DNA of 64,000 nt from Lytechinus pictus (taxonomy: Eukaryota > Echinodermata > Echinoidea > Temnopleuroida > Toxopneustidae): assembly GCF_037042905.1 (NCBI RefSeq), contig NC_087262.1, positions 21,929,501-21,993,500 of the forward strand. The letters run 5' to 3'. The position numbers and the translations under genes are program-made. This document shows, piece by piece, positions 1 to 13,000 of the stretch. The notes under the pieces are model-generated. The model worked only from the letters and a program-made list of their open reading frames with translations, ran no database searches and was not told where the DNA came from. How positions within the stretch are numbered: position 1 is the stretch's first letter; every line of letters starts with the position of its first letter.

Positions 1-570
1 CGCACTTTTCCATGCTACAATGGCGTAAGATGTCTTATGATCTCTCTCTTGATCTCTCCCCCTCTCTCTCTCTATATACACACACACACACATACACATA
101 TATGTATATATGGGGTGTCTGTGTATATGAGTATATATACACAATCACTCCAACACTCTACACACTTATATGTATATATATTGTGAACTAATTGGTAATA
201 GAGAATAATGGCAGGCGTAGCTATTATTTTCTATTTCCATTATTTACTAACATATTTCAACACAAGCGTTGCCTTGGCTGTTGAATATGTGATTTATTAT
301 CATCCATTTGAAGCTCAACACAAAATGCACTAGTTTTTTACATTGCACATCAATTAAAAAAGTTCGATTTTTACCATCAGATATACCCGACTTGTCGGGA
401 ATTAGGGGACCCTTAATTTTCGCTAATGGTATGGTTACGCGATAGCCCGACCAGACACGATTACCTGAAATGATGGCACAAGCCAAATGGAATGTGTTGT
501 GAGGCCTACATTACAGCTGTAAAGTTTGACTCAATTTAACTAAAAAGAGTGACAATGATCTTGTTTTATT
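1..570. other. Gene 1 intron, left edge
   Basis: Holds simple sequence: a CT-rich run at 36-72, a CA run near 79-95 and TA-rich runs to 180. I see no exon. Confidence 0.5.
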
Positions 571-780
571 TCAAGGTGCTTGAGGTATTTTAAGGTGCTT
601 GAAGTATTCTAAGGTGCTTGAAGCCTTGAAGTATTTCAAGGTGCTTGAAGTCTTGAAGTAGTTTAAGGTGCTTGAAGTCTTGAAGTATTTTAAGGTGCTT
701 GAAGTCTTGAAGTATTTCAATGTGCTTGAAGTCTTGAAGTATTTCAAGGTGCTTGAAGTCTTGAAGTATTTTAAGGTCAC
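571..780. repeat. 27-bp minisatellite
   Basis: About seven imperfect copies of a 27-bp unit beginning aaggtgcttgaagtc. The period is a multiple of three, so both strands stay open in short frames. It lies just upstream of the first visible gene 1 exon. Confidence 0.9.
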
Positions 781-837
781 ATGTGTTATACAAAATATCA
801 TACTGTAGATTGTAAATAATAATCACACTAACTTTAG

Positions 838-1038
838 GAAGTTCATCAGAATGATTTTCTCACTTTCTTACCAAATGAAAGGAACAATTTCGAAACAGTA
901 GAGTACCTCCTACAGCAAGGAGCTGATGTACACGCTATTGACTGGGAAGGGATAACATGTCTCTCCGTGGCGTGTGCTAAGGGGTTCTTTCAATGTGCAC
1001 ACTTTCTATTGATGCATGGTGCAGACGTCAACCAGAAG
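838..1038 (+). CDS. Gene 1 exon: ankyrin repeats
   Basis: Acceptor ctttag, donor AAG/gtgtgg, 67 codons, phase 0 at both ends. The clearest ankyrin signature in the gene is here: LLQQGADVHAIDWEGITCL, followed by a helix pair and MHGADVNQ. The GADV turn occurs twice, about 34 residues apart, as expected for consecutive repeats. Two internal Cys-rich helices precede the second turn. The reading frame is unambiguous because the other frames are closed. Confidence 0.85.
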
Positions 1039-4000
1039 GTGTGGAAATCTTGTCAACTTGACTATCCAATTCATTATCAGTAAATATATCTATACATTCA
1101 AACAAAATAAAATATTGTTATCAATAGAATGATGTGTCATGTGACTTATAAATTCTAAATATATTTATATTGGTCAATGATGTTTAAAGTAATTAATTTT
1201 TAATGAGTAAATGTGTTAATAAGCACTTTTTATGAAACTGGAAAAATTATGTTTCTTTCTTTCTAATAGCATTGCCTTGGTGTTTATGGCTAACCCTATA
1301 TCACATTATGGTTGAAGCAATAGGCCCTACTATCATGATCATAATACAGTGTGATATTGGATTTGATCACTATGACGATAAGAAAAGTGAAATAAAGAAG
1401 ACAATTTTTAACCAAAGAAGGGATTGAAACTCTGCAGGCAACATCACAGATGAAAAATGAATTTCTATTCCCCATTTTGCCATTTGTCTTACGATTCATC
1501 TTTGCAAAAGGGCGAGAATAATGTTACACCTGCACTCTTGACAATTCAAAGTGGATCAAGAACCATCGTAGACCTCATAATGGATAGGAAGGATGCTGAT
1601 CTGAAAGCGGTCACAAGTGGTGGTGTATCAGTCATGCATGGTGCAGCAGCTGAAGACAATACTCAGTAGGTAGAATCAAGGACACTTGCTAAAGATGTTA
1701 ATATGGATGGGGCTTGAGAGGGCTCTGCACCCAGCCCCCCCCCCCCCCTCCATCGAAAAAGGAAGAAATGGTTCCATGATTCCAGTTCCATTAATACTTT
1801 TCGTTCCCTCAGGTCGGATAAAACGAGCATATTAAAAATGCTCATTTTGACAACGACAAGCACATTGTGACCCCAACTTTGACACATAACTTTACTATAT
1901 GATTTCATCTTCATGTTGTCTGTTCGCAGTTGATTCGAAATGTGTTTTGAAATAGTAATTTTAGAATTATCAGATTGTAAGATTTGTTCGCATTGTATCT
2001 TAATCAAGGCTTTTCCTACACACTAAGAAATCTCGGTGCAAATGGGGTGTACGATACGTGCGTACACCCCTTAATACCATCGAGGTGCAAGTTAGCTCTT
2101 ATGCGAGAGTACGTGTCTGTTGTACACCCATGTATTCTTTGCGTCCTGCCCATTAGTCTCGTTGATAGACGTATGGTATAGATACAGTTGATTTGTGATC
2201 GAAGATTACCAGAAATAACAATGCACTTACGCCACACTTTACCGAAGTGAAATAATTTTTAAAATATTTAATATTTATGTGATGATAATTGTTTCAAAAA
2301 CACATTTGATTACGTATACTTTTGGAGAAACAGTAAATATAGCTACTTGAATCACAACTATCAGCATAAGTTAAAAAAAGAAAAGTATCGGATCATACCG
2401 CTAAAGACCTCATCAGGTCTCAGCGCTTCTCGCTGGTATAGGGGGAAGAATCTTGACTGCAGATAAAACGAGATTAGTTCGAATCCCACCTAAAGTAACT
2501 AAAAATCGATACAGAAAGTGAATGGAACGGAAATCTAGACAATCTTTTTGTTATTTTAGGTGGGGGTACATTATGCACCCTAAGGGGTAGACGTGTACAC
2601 CTTCTAAGGTGCAGATGGTCGCCCAAAATAGGGGTGCACACTGTACACCCCTTTTCGGGGTGTACAGTGTGCACCGCTAGGGGTACTCGTATAGGGACAA
2701 GCCTGTGCACCCCGAGACATGCTAGAGGTGTAAAATTGAACCCGTGTATGATAAACATTGGGCTACAGTGTATTTTACTATACTGTACATGTGTATCATT
2801 TTTTACCAATAGAACACTAGTAACTGTAATATTCACCTGACAGGTGATAATTTTTCCGGGGATTAGCCGCTGCAACCGATTTGGTATTCTTATGATTGCT
2901 AATAAAACGCATAGCTGAGGGTATTTTGTATTCTATCGTAACATGATAAAAATCTGGGTACATGTTTGCACTTCGTGAATAGATATAGAAATAGCTTTTT
3001 CCAGGTAAAACAGGTAGGCAGCAAGCTGCTCGCTTATTCTTTTGTCTCGCCTGAACGAAGTTCGGCAGATACCTAATGATCACTTTTCTTGTTGGTCTGT
3101 TAGTCCGTTGGTCTGTTACAAAAGTGTTCAAATTTTAATTCAACCAGCCGGTGACCGCTCGACAGCGTTCGATCCAACGAGTTCATTTTTTTTTTACCTA
3201 ATTCGTTCGACAGCGACCGCTCGATTACGTCGGCGCCCGGTCGGCCACCACCCGGGCACCGAGTGTATTTAGGGCGGTGAGTGAAGAGTGAGCAGGCGCT
3301 GCTAGAATCTTGAGCGGCGATCGAGAAATGCCCCCAAAACCATTGGTGCCCGGCCGGCCGCCGCTCGGTACCCGGGCGAAATTGGCTAAAAACTCGCCGT
3401 CCGGGTTAAGAAATTCTACTTTGGGTCTTTGGTCATCGGCTACTCGTATCGGTCGCTGGTAGAAACAGTTTACCAAAGTTTCATTTGGGTAAATAATAAT
3501 CTCGATATCTCATATAGAGCCATATTTTTAAAGTAACTAATTTAGCTTTAGGTGGTAACTATTTCTACCATCATGAAATGCGAATGTATATATTTATAGG
3601 GATTTGAGAAAGTATAGTGGAATTATTTATCCGAGGTTGGTCTGGCAATTACTATTCTTCCCGAGGGGCGAAGCCCCGAGGGAAATATAGTTATTTTGCC
3701 AGTTCAACCGAGGATTAATAATGCCCACTATGTTTTCGAAGGAAACGCCTGATACAGTATATTTGTTTTATATCCTACTTCTAATTATTTAGATAAGATA
3801 ACCAAAATCTTTGCGCTGTGCCTGCACAGGGGCCCGTTGCACAAAGAGTTGCGTTTAAACGCAAGCCAAAAAATCAAACGCAAGTCCCAAATGCGCGCTA
3901 TTGATTGGTTGAAAATCAAGTTGCGCATGATTTTTAGAGTTGCGATTGATTGCAACTCTTTCTGCAACGGGCCCCAGGCCGGTTACTTGCGTTGAAATCC

Positions 4001-7000
4001 TACCTACTTTTCCTCGAGCCACCGCGCTCAACTGAACGCGGATTAATGCCTGCGCCGACGCATCACGGGACTTGCCCGGGAGAGACAGCTCGCTGACCGG
4101 TGCGCCCGAGAGTTTGGCTAAATATCCAGTTTTCTGAAATAATGACGTCAGAAAATTGGTATAGCGAAAAACATATTGAGGTCTGACGTCACGCAACATC
4201 ATAGTTGAAATATATTTGGTCACATGATGCTATTTGAACCAATCACTATACAGGATTTAATCAATGTAGGATATAATATTCGCTATCGATGCCCCTATCT
4301 GTTCTCATGATCCTAAATCATTCTACTTGTTTTTAATGTTTCAGTGCTATGAATAAAATCTTAAACAAGGTTCCAAGACTGGTAGACGCACGTGATGACA
4401 CGGACAAGACTCCTTTATCCTCAGCTGCTATCAAGGGTTGCCAAAATGCTGCAGAACTGTTAATAAAAAAGGTATAAGAGTTAAATAGGACAATAATTTA
4501 AACTTAAGGATGTTCCACAGTTAAAACGAAATCCATGCCACTTTCACCAAATTTTATACAGAGTTACTTTCGCACCTAATTATTAATATGCAAAACTTAA
4601 TTAATCTAGAGAAATACGCAATAAGAATAATTTTGCGTTTTCGAACCCCACAAGATCACAACATTGAGTGTAAACCTCTATTACTCAGTCAAAATCCATC
4701 TAAGTTTCACCTAGATCTGAATTATATACTTAAGATAAAGAATCCACTCATATTGCTATTCGTTTGATCTTTGAAGAGTACTAGCACCTTCAATTTTAAA
4801 CATAAGGTGTGAAAGGCCACAAAAACTAATCTAAAAAATGAAATTTATATAACAAATTTAAGAAGTATAATAAATGCTGCACTTTACTTAAAAGCCATGT
4901 CATTTTCACAAAACTTTGCATGATTGTAGAGAAAGGTATACTCAAAAGGCTCGATCATTAAAAATCTGGGGTTCATGTGCTTGTTTTCAAAATATCAGCA
5001 CTTTTGTTGGAGCAAATGTGCTTTTAAAAACACAAAAACGCGTCAAAATGCTTGTGTCTTCATAAGGGGAAATTCTACACCACTATCCCATTTAATCAAA
5101 TTTGAGGTCATGTTCGTCATACATTTCAGCACTGCAGAGTAAAGTATTCTGAAAAGGTAGAGGCGTTTGAAAAAAATGGTCCACATATTATTTTCAGCAA
5201 ACAGCTTCGTAAAATAACACATCAAGTTTTGCTGTTAGAGTGCAGATGCTTGGAAAAGAATCAGCTGATTACTCACCTGATAACTTATTGTGACGTACGT
5301 CAACGCGCATGTATTTCTCATTGAAGGTATTAAGTGATTTCAAATACAACGTAAGAGATTTTTTAATCATTTATTTATTTATTTATTTCTGATATTTTGA
5401 CAGGATAGCCCATTCACCAATAAGTAGTGGTCTTCCATGGGGCCCTGAATAACAATAAACATACTTACAAAATGCATAACGTATGTACAGAATGTTACGG
5501 CATTAAAATTCACATTAGGATTTGAATGTAAAACGAAACATTAACAAACTTAGCAGCAAACAAAACGCAGACGGGCACTCGTTTGACGTATAATCAAATA
5601 TCAATAAATCAAATTAACTAAGAACGACATCTTGAAAATACTGATAATATACACCAAATCATCAAGGTCATGCTAACACAAAATACGCACAACAGTGGAT
5701 GTTCCGCAAGTTCTTCTCAAAATTCTCTTAAATGAAATGACAGAAGGAGCTGTTCTAATTGAATTATCAAGCTTATTCCATTCAAATATTGAAGATACAA
5801 TTGGACTACACTTATAACAAACAATCAGTGCGAAACTTGGGCACGCGTAAATATCCACTGTCTCTCTGTCTGGTATGATGTTCATGTACATCATTTGGAT
5901 TGGTTAAGTTTACCTGAAGGTAAGAAGGTGCTAAATTATGAACACATTTATATATCATCAAAACGCGACTGAGCTCAAATCGTTTGTCTAGTGTCATCCA
6001 TTTAAGACTTGTGAACAAATCAGCCGACGGTGTGTCGTATGTCTTGTTCAATATTATTCTTGCAGCCCTCTTCTGAATTTTTTGCAGCTTAATTGTATGG
6101 GATTGAAATCTATTCGACCATACAGCAGAACAGTAATCAAATCTTGGCAACACTAAACTGTTATAAAGCAACTTTAAGGACTGCACAGGCAAAGAACTTT
6201 TCGCTCTCTTTATTATGCCGATACTTTTCTGAGTAAGTTTACATACATTTTCAATTTGTTTTGACCATTTCAGTTCTTCATCTATCAAAAGATTGAACTT
6301 CCTCTGATATTTCTGAAAGCGAATTTGAAAATTTTGACTCTAAAACCCGTTTATTAAAAGTCAGGAAACGCCCAAAACACCGTTTAAAATTTATAACAAA
6401 AGCAAAATGCCAAGAAAATTATTAGAATTAGTTAAATGCTGTCCAATGAAGCAGGACACGTGCAAGAGATCATAAATGGGACTCTTTTTACAAAAATTTA
6501 TTTTTGTCTAAAAATTGCTCTTTTGAATTTTCAAAGGATAATAAACTTTATACAAATCAAATCGAACAATCAGATTTGACCCAAAAAAAATGTGTTTGCT
6601 TTACCTTATTTATGATAACTTCAATTTTGTGAATTCTCCACTGACAGGGACACTGCAATGTGAATGTAATTGAAGGAGAATTTGGAATCAATCCTCTCGG
6701 AGTAGCCATTGCCCATGGGAATCTCCATTTAGTTGAGGTCTTGGTAAAACACGGTACAAACCTCACCCTTCCAAATTTTCGTGGGAATACTACCCTGCAG
6801 ATTGCTCTGAATTTTATCCGGAACACACAATCAGGACAAGATATGAAAGAAGAACCGTATATGGCCGAGGTACATCACATTTACTATCATGTTTGAACTA
6901 AACTGATAATAATTAGGTGAGGTAACATGGGATTAAAAAAAATAAATTTAGAGCTGAAGTCATGCAAGGGGTAAAAACAAATTTTCATTCTTGCAGCTGA

Positions 7001-10000
7001 AAACTTGGATAAGGAGAAATTATATGATATCTCCACGATAATATCATATACGCTTAGTACATTTTAATCGTTCTTTCGGCCATTTTGATTTAATTTTAGC
7101 ATGTTGGTTATATATTAATTCTTTATAAATTAATCATACATGAAATGAAAATTCGTTGCAGCGCCTACATTTTGATTTATTTTTCAAAAAAATCTTATTG
7201 TCCATAATTTATATGGGGGCAAACCCTAAAAAATAATAACAGGGGGAGGGAGCACTGTGCCCCTAAATGCCATTGCTAGTACCCCATATATACGACCAAT
7301 AATTTTGTTGATGCTTAGTCAAATGTATTGGTTTCAGATGAAGAAGAAATGGGGGCACCTTGGAATCAAGACAAACTCAGATGCTCTTCTAGCCTTTCTT
7401 GTTTCTCATGGTAGTGATCTGAACGCAACCAACAGCGCTGGAATCTCTATGAAAATCCAGCTTGACTTGGAACAAGATCCAATCCTGCAACCTCTACTTG
7501 ATATACAAGCTCAAAGAGGGTAGCTACAAACATTGTTTTCCTATATGTAATTGAACATACCATAGGCTGAAACTGTATAACTCAAAGAATTGATCATGAT
7601 AAGAGGGAGCATGATATTCTTGAATTTTCACGTTACAGAAAGAGGCATGTTCCGTGATTCATAAATTCATTACAATATATATATATATTTTTATATTAAG
7701 AAGTTATTTGAGGTACATCATTGTCACCATTTCTTACTTATATATATACTTAGATTGTATTTAAAATCTATGTAATTATTTAATTCATATATACTGAAGT
7801 ATTTTTCTGTATATTATTACGATACTTTAAAATATATTCGTTATCATATGAATTAATATATAATAAATCACAGCTTTTAAAGACCTTATCATTAGCTATA
7901 CAGAATACATATACGTCAGTATATGAATTAATAATGATTTCACAGCGTTTAAATACCTTATCCAAAGGAAATCTCGACAATTAATAAGCTATGAAATGCA
8001 TTAAAGTTTCATGCATTTTCATCGCTTACCAGAAGATTATACACTTCAATTTAAATTCAATTTGTTTTATTTCATTTTCAAAAGAACAAAGTAAAGTGAT
8101 CGAAAATAATTACAATGACATTTGCAAATGAGACTTATACAAACAATATAAATTGAAATATGTACAATACATGATCTTTTTCCATAAGTAAAACAAAACA
8201 AAGTATTATGTATCAGCAAATTATCATAAACATTATAAAGATTTACTTAAGAAATACTAAACTGAGGATTTGAAATAAGATTTATCGTGCTAATATCTTA
8301 CAAGCCTGAATTATAGGTGCCAGGTAAAAATGGCAGAGGTAATAATTGCAGAGGTAAAAATGGCAGAGGTGAAAATGGCAGAGGTAAAAATGGCAGAGGT
8401 AACATTGGCAGAGGTAAAAATGGCAGAGGTAAAAATGGCAGAGGTAAAAATGGCAGAGGTAAAAATTGCAGAGGTAATAATGGCAGAGGTAAAAATGGGA
8501 GAGGTAAAAATTACAGCTCAAGGTAAAATATGGCCAGTCTTAAACCCCCATGCAATGAATTGTCAAAAAGCCCCGCATGTAAAATCCTGAAGATTTTCCC
8601 ACATTTTAACATTGGTACAGATCCATTTAATATAATATAAACTTCTCATATTAACATTCAAATGTATTCATGGTATTGCCCCTGCTTATCTTCAAGAACT
8701 TGTCCAGATTCATAAACCCAAGCGTAATCTCCGTTCTGGCTCACAAAATCTTCTCTCTGTAATTACTGTCAAGACCAAATCATATGGGGATCGGGCTTTC
8801 CAGAAAGCTGCACCAGCACTATGGAATTCTCTACCACCGACATTAAGAAATATTACCCAGCTTGAGAAATTCAAAGTTCAATTAAAAACCCACCTCTTTC
8901 AGAATGTTTGATTTAGTCAATCGCGCATAGAGACCTGTAGGTGTTATGCGTTTTTAAGAAATGTACTATTATTATTATTATTATTTAAGAAAATGACGAT
9001 ATATGTCGAAAAATATTTCCGCTTGAGTGAGCACCACTTACTTTTGAAAAGTTAGTGAAAATGGGGTGCTGGTTTGTTAAAAAGCCGAGAAAAATAGTTT
9101 TTACTCCAAAATGAAAGGGGATTTGGTTAAGGGGGAAAATGACATAATAAATTATTTCAACTAAATGAAGTTTTTTTATGTCAGAAAAAGAATTACAACA
9201 AAAATAACAATTAGATAATAAACAATGTTTTTTCTTCTGTTTGAACAATAACAGAGATTTGTATCAAATCTATTCATTTTAGCATACCAAGCTAATTACC
9301 AGGAGGGTGCTGCTTATGGTGTACAAAATACCCAACAGTACTTTCGCCTTCAAGGGTTATGACCATCAAGGCGTTTATATCATATTGGATGCAGTGGTAA
9401 AGTTTCAGGGTCTTTTATGCAAAGAATCTGAACCAGACGGTCTCCCTCGATCGACACCAAATTGGTTTACCAGTCAAAACAAGATTATTATTGATTTTCA
9501 TAATCAGTTACATATTCAGTGCCAAGCCTGGGAACGCATGCTTATTGTCATTCAATTATTTAAAAAGAATAGTACAGACGACATTAAAAATAAGGACATA
9601 ATATTTAACCACAATCTTTCGTGATAATTTCAACGTCTAAGCTTTCCCCGCTATTGTTCTCTATGTTTTTCCCATCCCCCTAACCCTCTCTGTCTCTCCA
9701 CCTCTCTTATGTCTACTCTTCCTCATTTTTGCATCGGTAAACCTGGCAAAACTTTAGATATAAAAAACCAGCCAGACAAAAAGGAATGTTATAAAATGAT
9801 GAATGAGAAAAGTGCAGTTTCATTTTGCTCCTGATAAATTGAATGAAAAAATATCTGTCGTTTGATTTCTTTTTAAAAAGCGTTCACGGTACACCTCCAA
9901 CGAATTCGTAAATATAGACGGGTCAATATATGGTTTGACCCGGAACAAATTGCAACAAATGATTTTTTAACTGTTTCTGGCAGTATTTGACCTCAGGAAT

Positions 10001-13000
10001 AATATACTAAAAATCTACCAAAATCCGCATACGGGAAAGTAGTTATTTTTAAGATGGCGTCCAAGATGGCCGCCATTCACTAAAAATTGATATACTCAGT
10101 CATTATCCACCCTAGAATCCTACTTCAGTTCATATTCCATGGTCAAGTGGGTAAACGAAAACATTGATACAAGTTAGAGTGAATATTAGCACTCCAGTGT
10201 ATCTGACAAATCCAAAATGGCTGCCTTAGGCTGAAAATCCATAATTCATCTATTACTTAATTAAGTGGCTTTAATTTGGTTTCTATGCAATGGTCCTAAT
10301 GTTGAAGATGTTCATCGGGACAAGTTACAAGGACAGCCAGTGGTCTGTTGTGTCTAAAAATCCAAGATGGCTTCCAAAAATTGAGTTTAAAATGGCTGTT
10401 AATACTTAAAATGGACATAGCTTATATCTTATCCACCTGGGAGATATGATTTTGGTGTCTAGACCATGGTTTAAATGGTCAAATAATACATTGGGACAAG
10501 TTACAAGGACAGTCAGTGGTCCGGTATGTTAAAAAATCCAAGATAGCTTCCAAAAATGGAGAAAAAAATGCTGTTGATATTTACAAATGGACATAGTTCA
10601 TGTAATATCCGTCAAGGGAATTATGATTTTGATGTCTATACCATGGTTTTAAAAGTCAGAAAATTAGTAACAAGGACAGTCAGTGGTCCATTGTGTCGAA
10701 AATCCAAGATTGCTTCCAAAAATTGTCTAAAATGACTGCTGTTACTTTAAAAATTGACATAGTTCATTTAAAATCCACCAAGGAGATGTAATTTATGTGT
10801 CCACACTATGGTTTAATGGTTAAAATGATACGTTTGGACTGGTTACATTGATATGCTGTCGTCCAGTTTGCATAAATATCCAAGAAGGTTTTCAAAAAAG
10901 GCATCTAAATCGACTCGTATCACTCATAATGGTCAGAGTTCTACGATATCTATCTGTAAGGAATAATGTTGGTGTCTACAATGCGGTACGAAGGGTCAAA
11001 TAATACATTCGGACAGGTAACAAGGATGGTAAGTATTACATTTTGTTTAAAAAATCCTTGGTGGATTCTAAAATTTCATCAAAATGGGTGCTTTAACAAC
11101 TCATAAAACAATTTGATAACTTATACCCATGCATTCAAGTGTAGGCACCAAGATTATTTCTCAAAGGTGGATATTGTTTGAACTATGTCCATTTTTGTCT
11201 CGCCTGCATAGCAGAGCGAGACTATAGGCGCCGCTTTTCCGACGGCGACGGCGGCGGCGACGGCGGCGGCGGCGGCGGCGTCAACATAAAATCTTAACCT
11301 AAGGTTAAGTTTTTGAAATGACATCATAACTTAGAAAGTATATGGACCTAGTTCATGAAACTTGGACATAAGGTTAATCAAGTATTACTGAACATCCTGC
11401 CTGAGTTTCAGGTCACATGACCAAGGTCAAAGGTCATTTAGGGTCAATGAACTTAGACCATGTTGGGAAAATTATTTTCAAAATCTTAACCGAAGGTTAA
11501 GTTTTTGAAATGACATCATAACTTAGAAAGTATATGGACCTAGTTCATGAAACTTGGGCATAAGGTTAATCAAGTATTAGTGAACATCCTGCTCGAGTTT
11601 CAGGTCACGTGACTAAGGTCAAAGGTCATTTAGGGTCAATGAACTTTGGTCAAGTTGGGGGTATTTGTTGAATTACTATCATAAGTTTGAAAATTTATGG
11701 ATCTAGTCCATGAAACTTGGACATAAGGTTAATCAAGTATTAGTGAACATCCTGCCTGAGTTTCAGGTCACATGACCAAGGTCAAAGGTCATTTAGGGTC
11801 AATGAACTTTGGCCAAGTTCGGGGTATTTGTTGAATTACCATCATAACTTTGAAAATTTATGGATTTAGTTCATGAAACTTGGACATTAGGTTAATCAAG
11901 TACCACTGAATATCCTGTGTGAGTTTCAGGTCACATGACCTTGGTCAATGGTCATTTAAGGTCAATGAACTTTGGCCGTGTTGGGCGTATATGTTAAATT
12001 ACCATCCTAACTCTGAAAGTTTATGGATCTAGTTCATAAAACTTGGACATAAGAGTAATAAAGTATCACTGAACATCCCCTGTGAGTTTCAGGTCACAAA
12101 ACCAAGTCAAAGGTCAGTTAAGGTCAATAAAATTAGGCCATGTTGGGGTAATTGTTGAAGTGCCATCATAACTTTGAAAGTTTATGGATAGAATGAATGA
12201 AATGTGGACATGGGTGTAATTGACAAGTCTTAAGTCACCGTTCAAATGTCATCTATGGTCAATGAACGTGGTATTATATCATTATATGAATGGTGTTTTT
12301 GTGAATGATTATTTTATAGTAGTTTTCAAAGTTAGCACTGCTGCTATGTTAAATTGCGTAATGCAGGCGAGACTGCCAGAGGCGTTCCACTTGTTAAGTA
12401 ATAGCAGTCACATTTTTTGAAGTCAACTTAGATTTTAAGGCAAGATGGATAACTGCATATCATGGTAACCAGTCACAAAATATTTTTTTACCCTTGAAAT
12501 CCTAGTGTAGACACCAAAATAATATCCCTAAGTAACAACAGTCATTTAAAACCCCAATTTTTAAAGCCATCTTCAATTTTTGGACATACCTGGCACCTGA
12601 CTGTCCTTTCAACTTAACCCAAAATATTACTTGACCCTTTAAACTCTAGTGTATGCACCAACATCATACCTCCAAGGTATATTTCTAATAAACGATGTAT
12701 ACCTTTAAGTAAAAACAGTCAATTTACACCCCATTATTTTGAAGTCACCTTGGAATTTTTTAACATGCAGACAACTGTCTGGTCATGTAACTTACCCTAG
12801 TATATTACTTGACCCTTTAAACCATGGTTTAGACACCAAACTCATATTCCCTAGACAGATATTGAACAAACTATGTCCTTTTATAAGTAACATCAGACAT
12901 TTTTTACTCCTTTTTGGAAGCCATCTTGGAATTTTTGACATACTAGACCACTGACTGTCATTGTAACTTTTCCTAATATATCATTTGACCCTTGAAATCA

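Noticed and set aside
2010-2237. Short frames over the GTGTACACC palindromes
   Set aside because: Open only because of the repeat; no splice context.
8317-8590. Open frames encoding (MAEVK)n or (NGRGK)n
   Set aside because: Translation of a 15-bp minisatellite, open in several frames on both strands; the same holds for 14480-14926.
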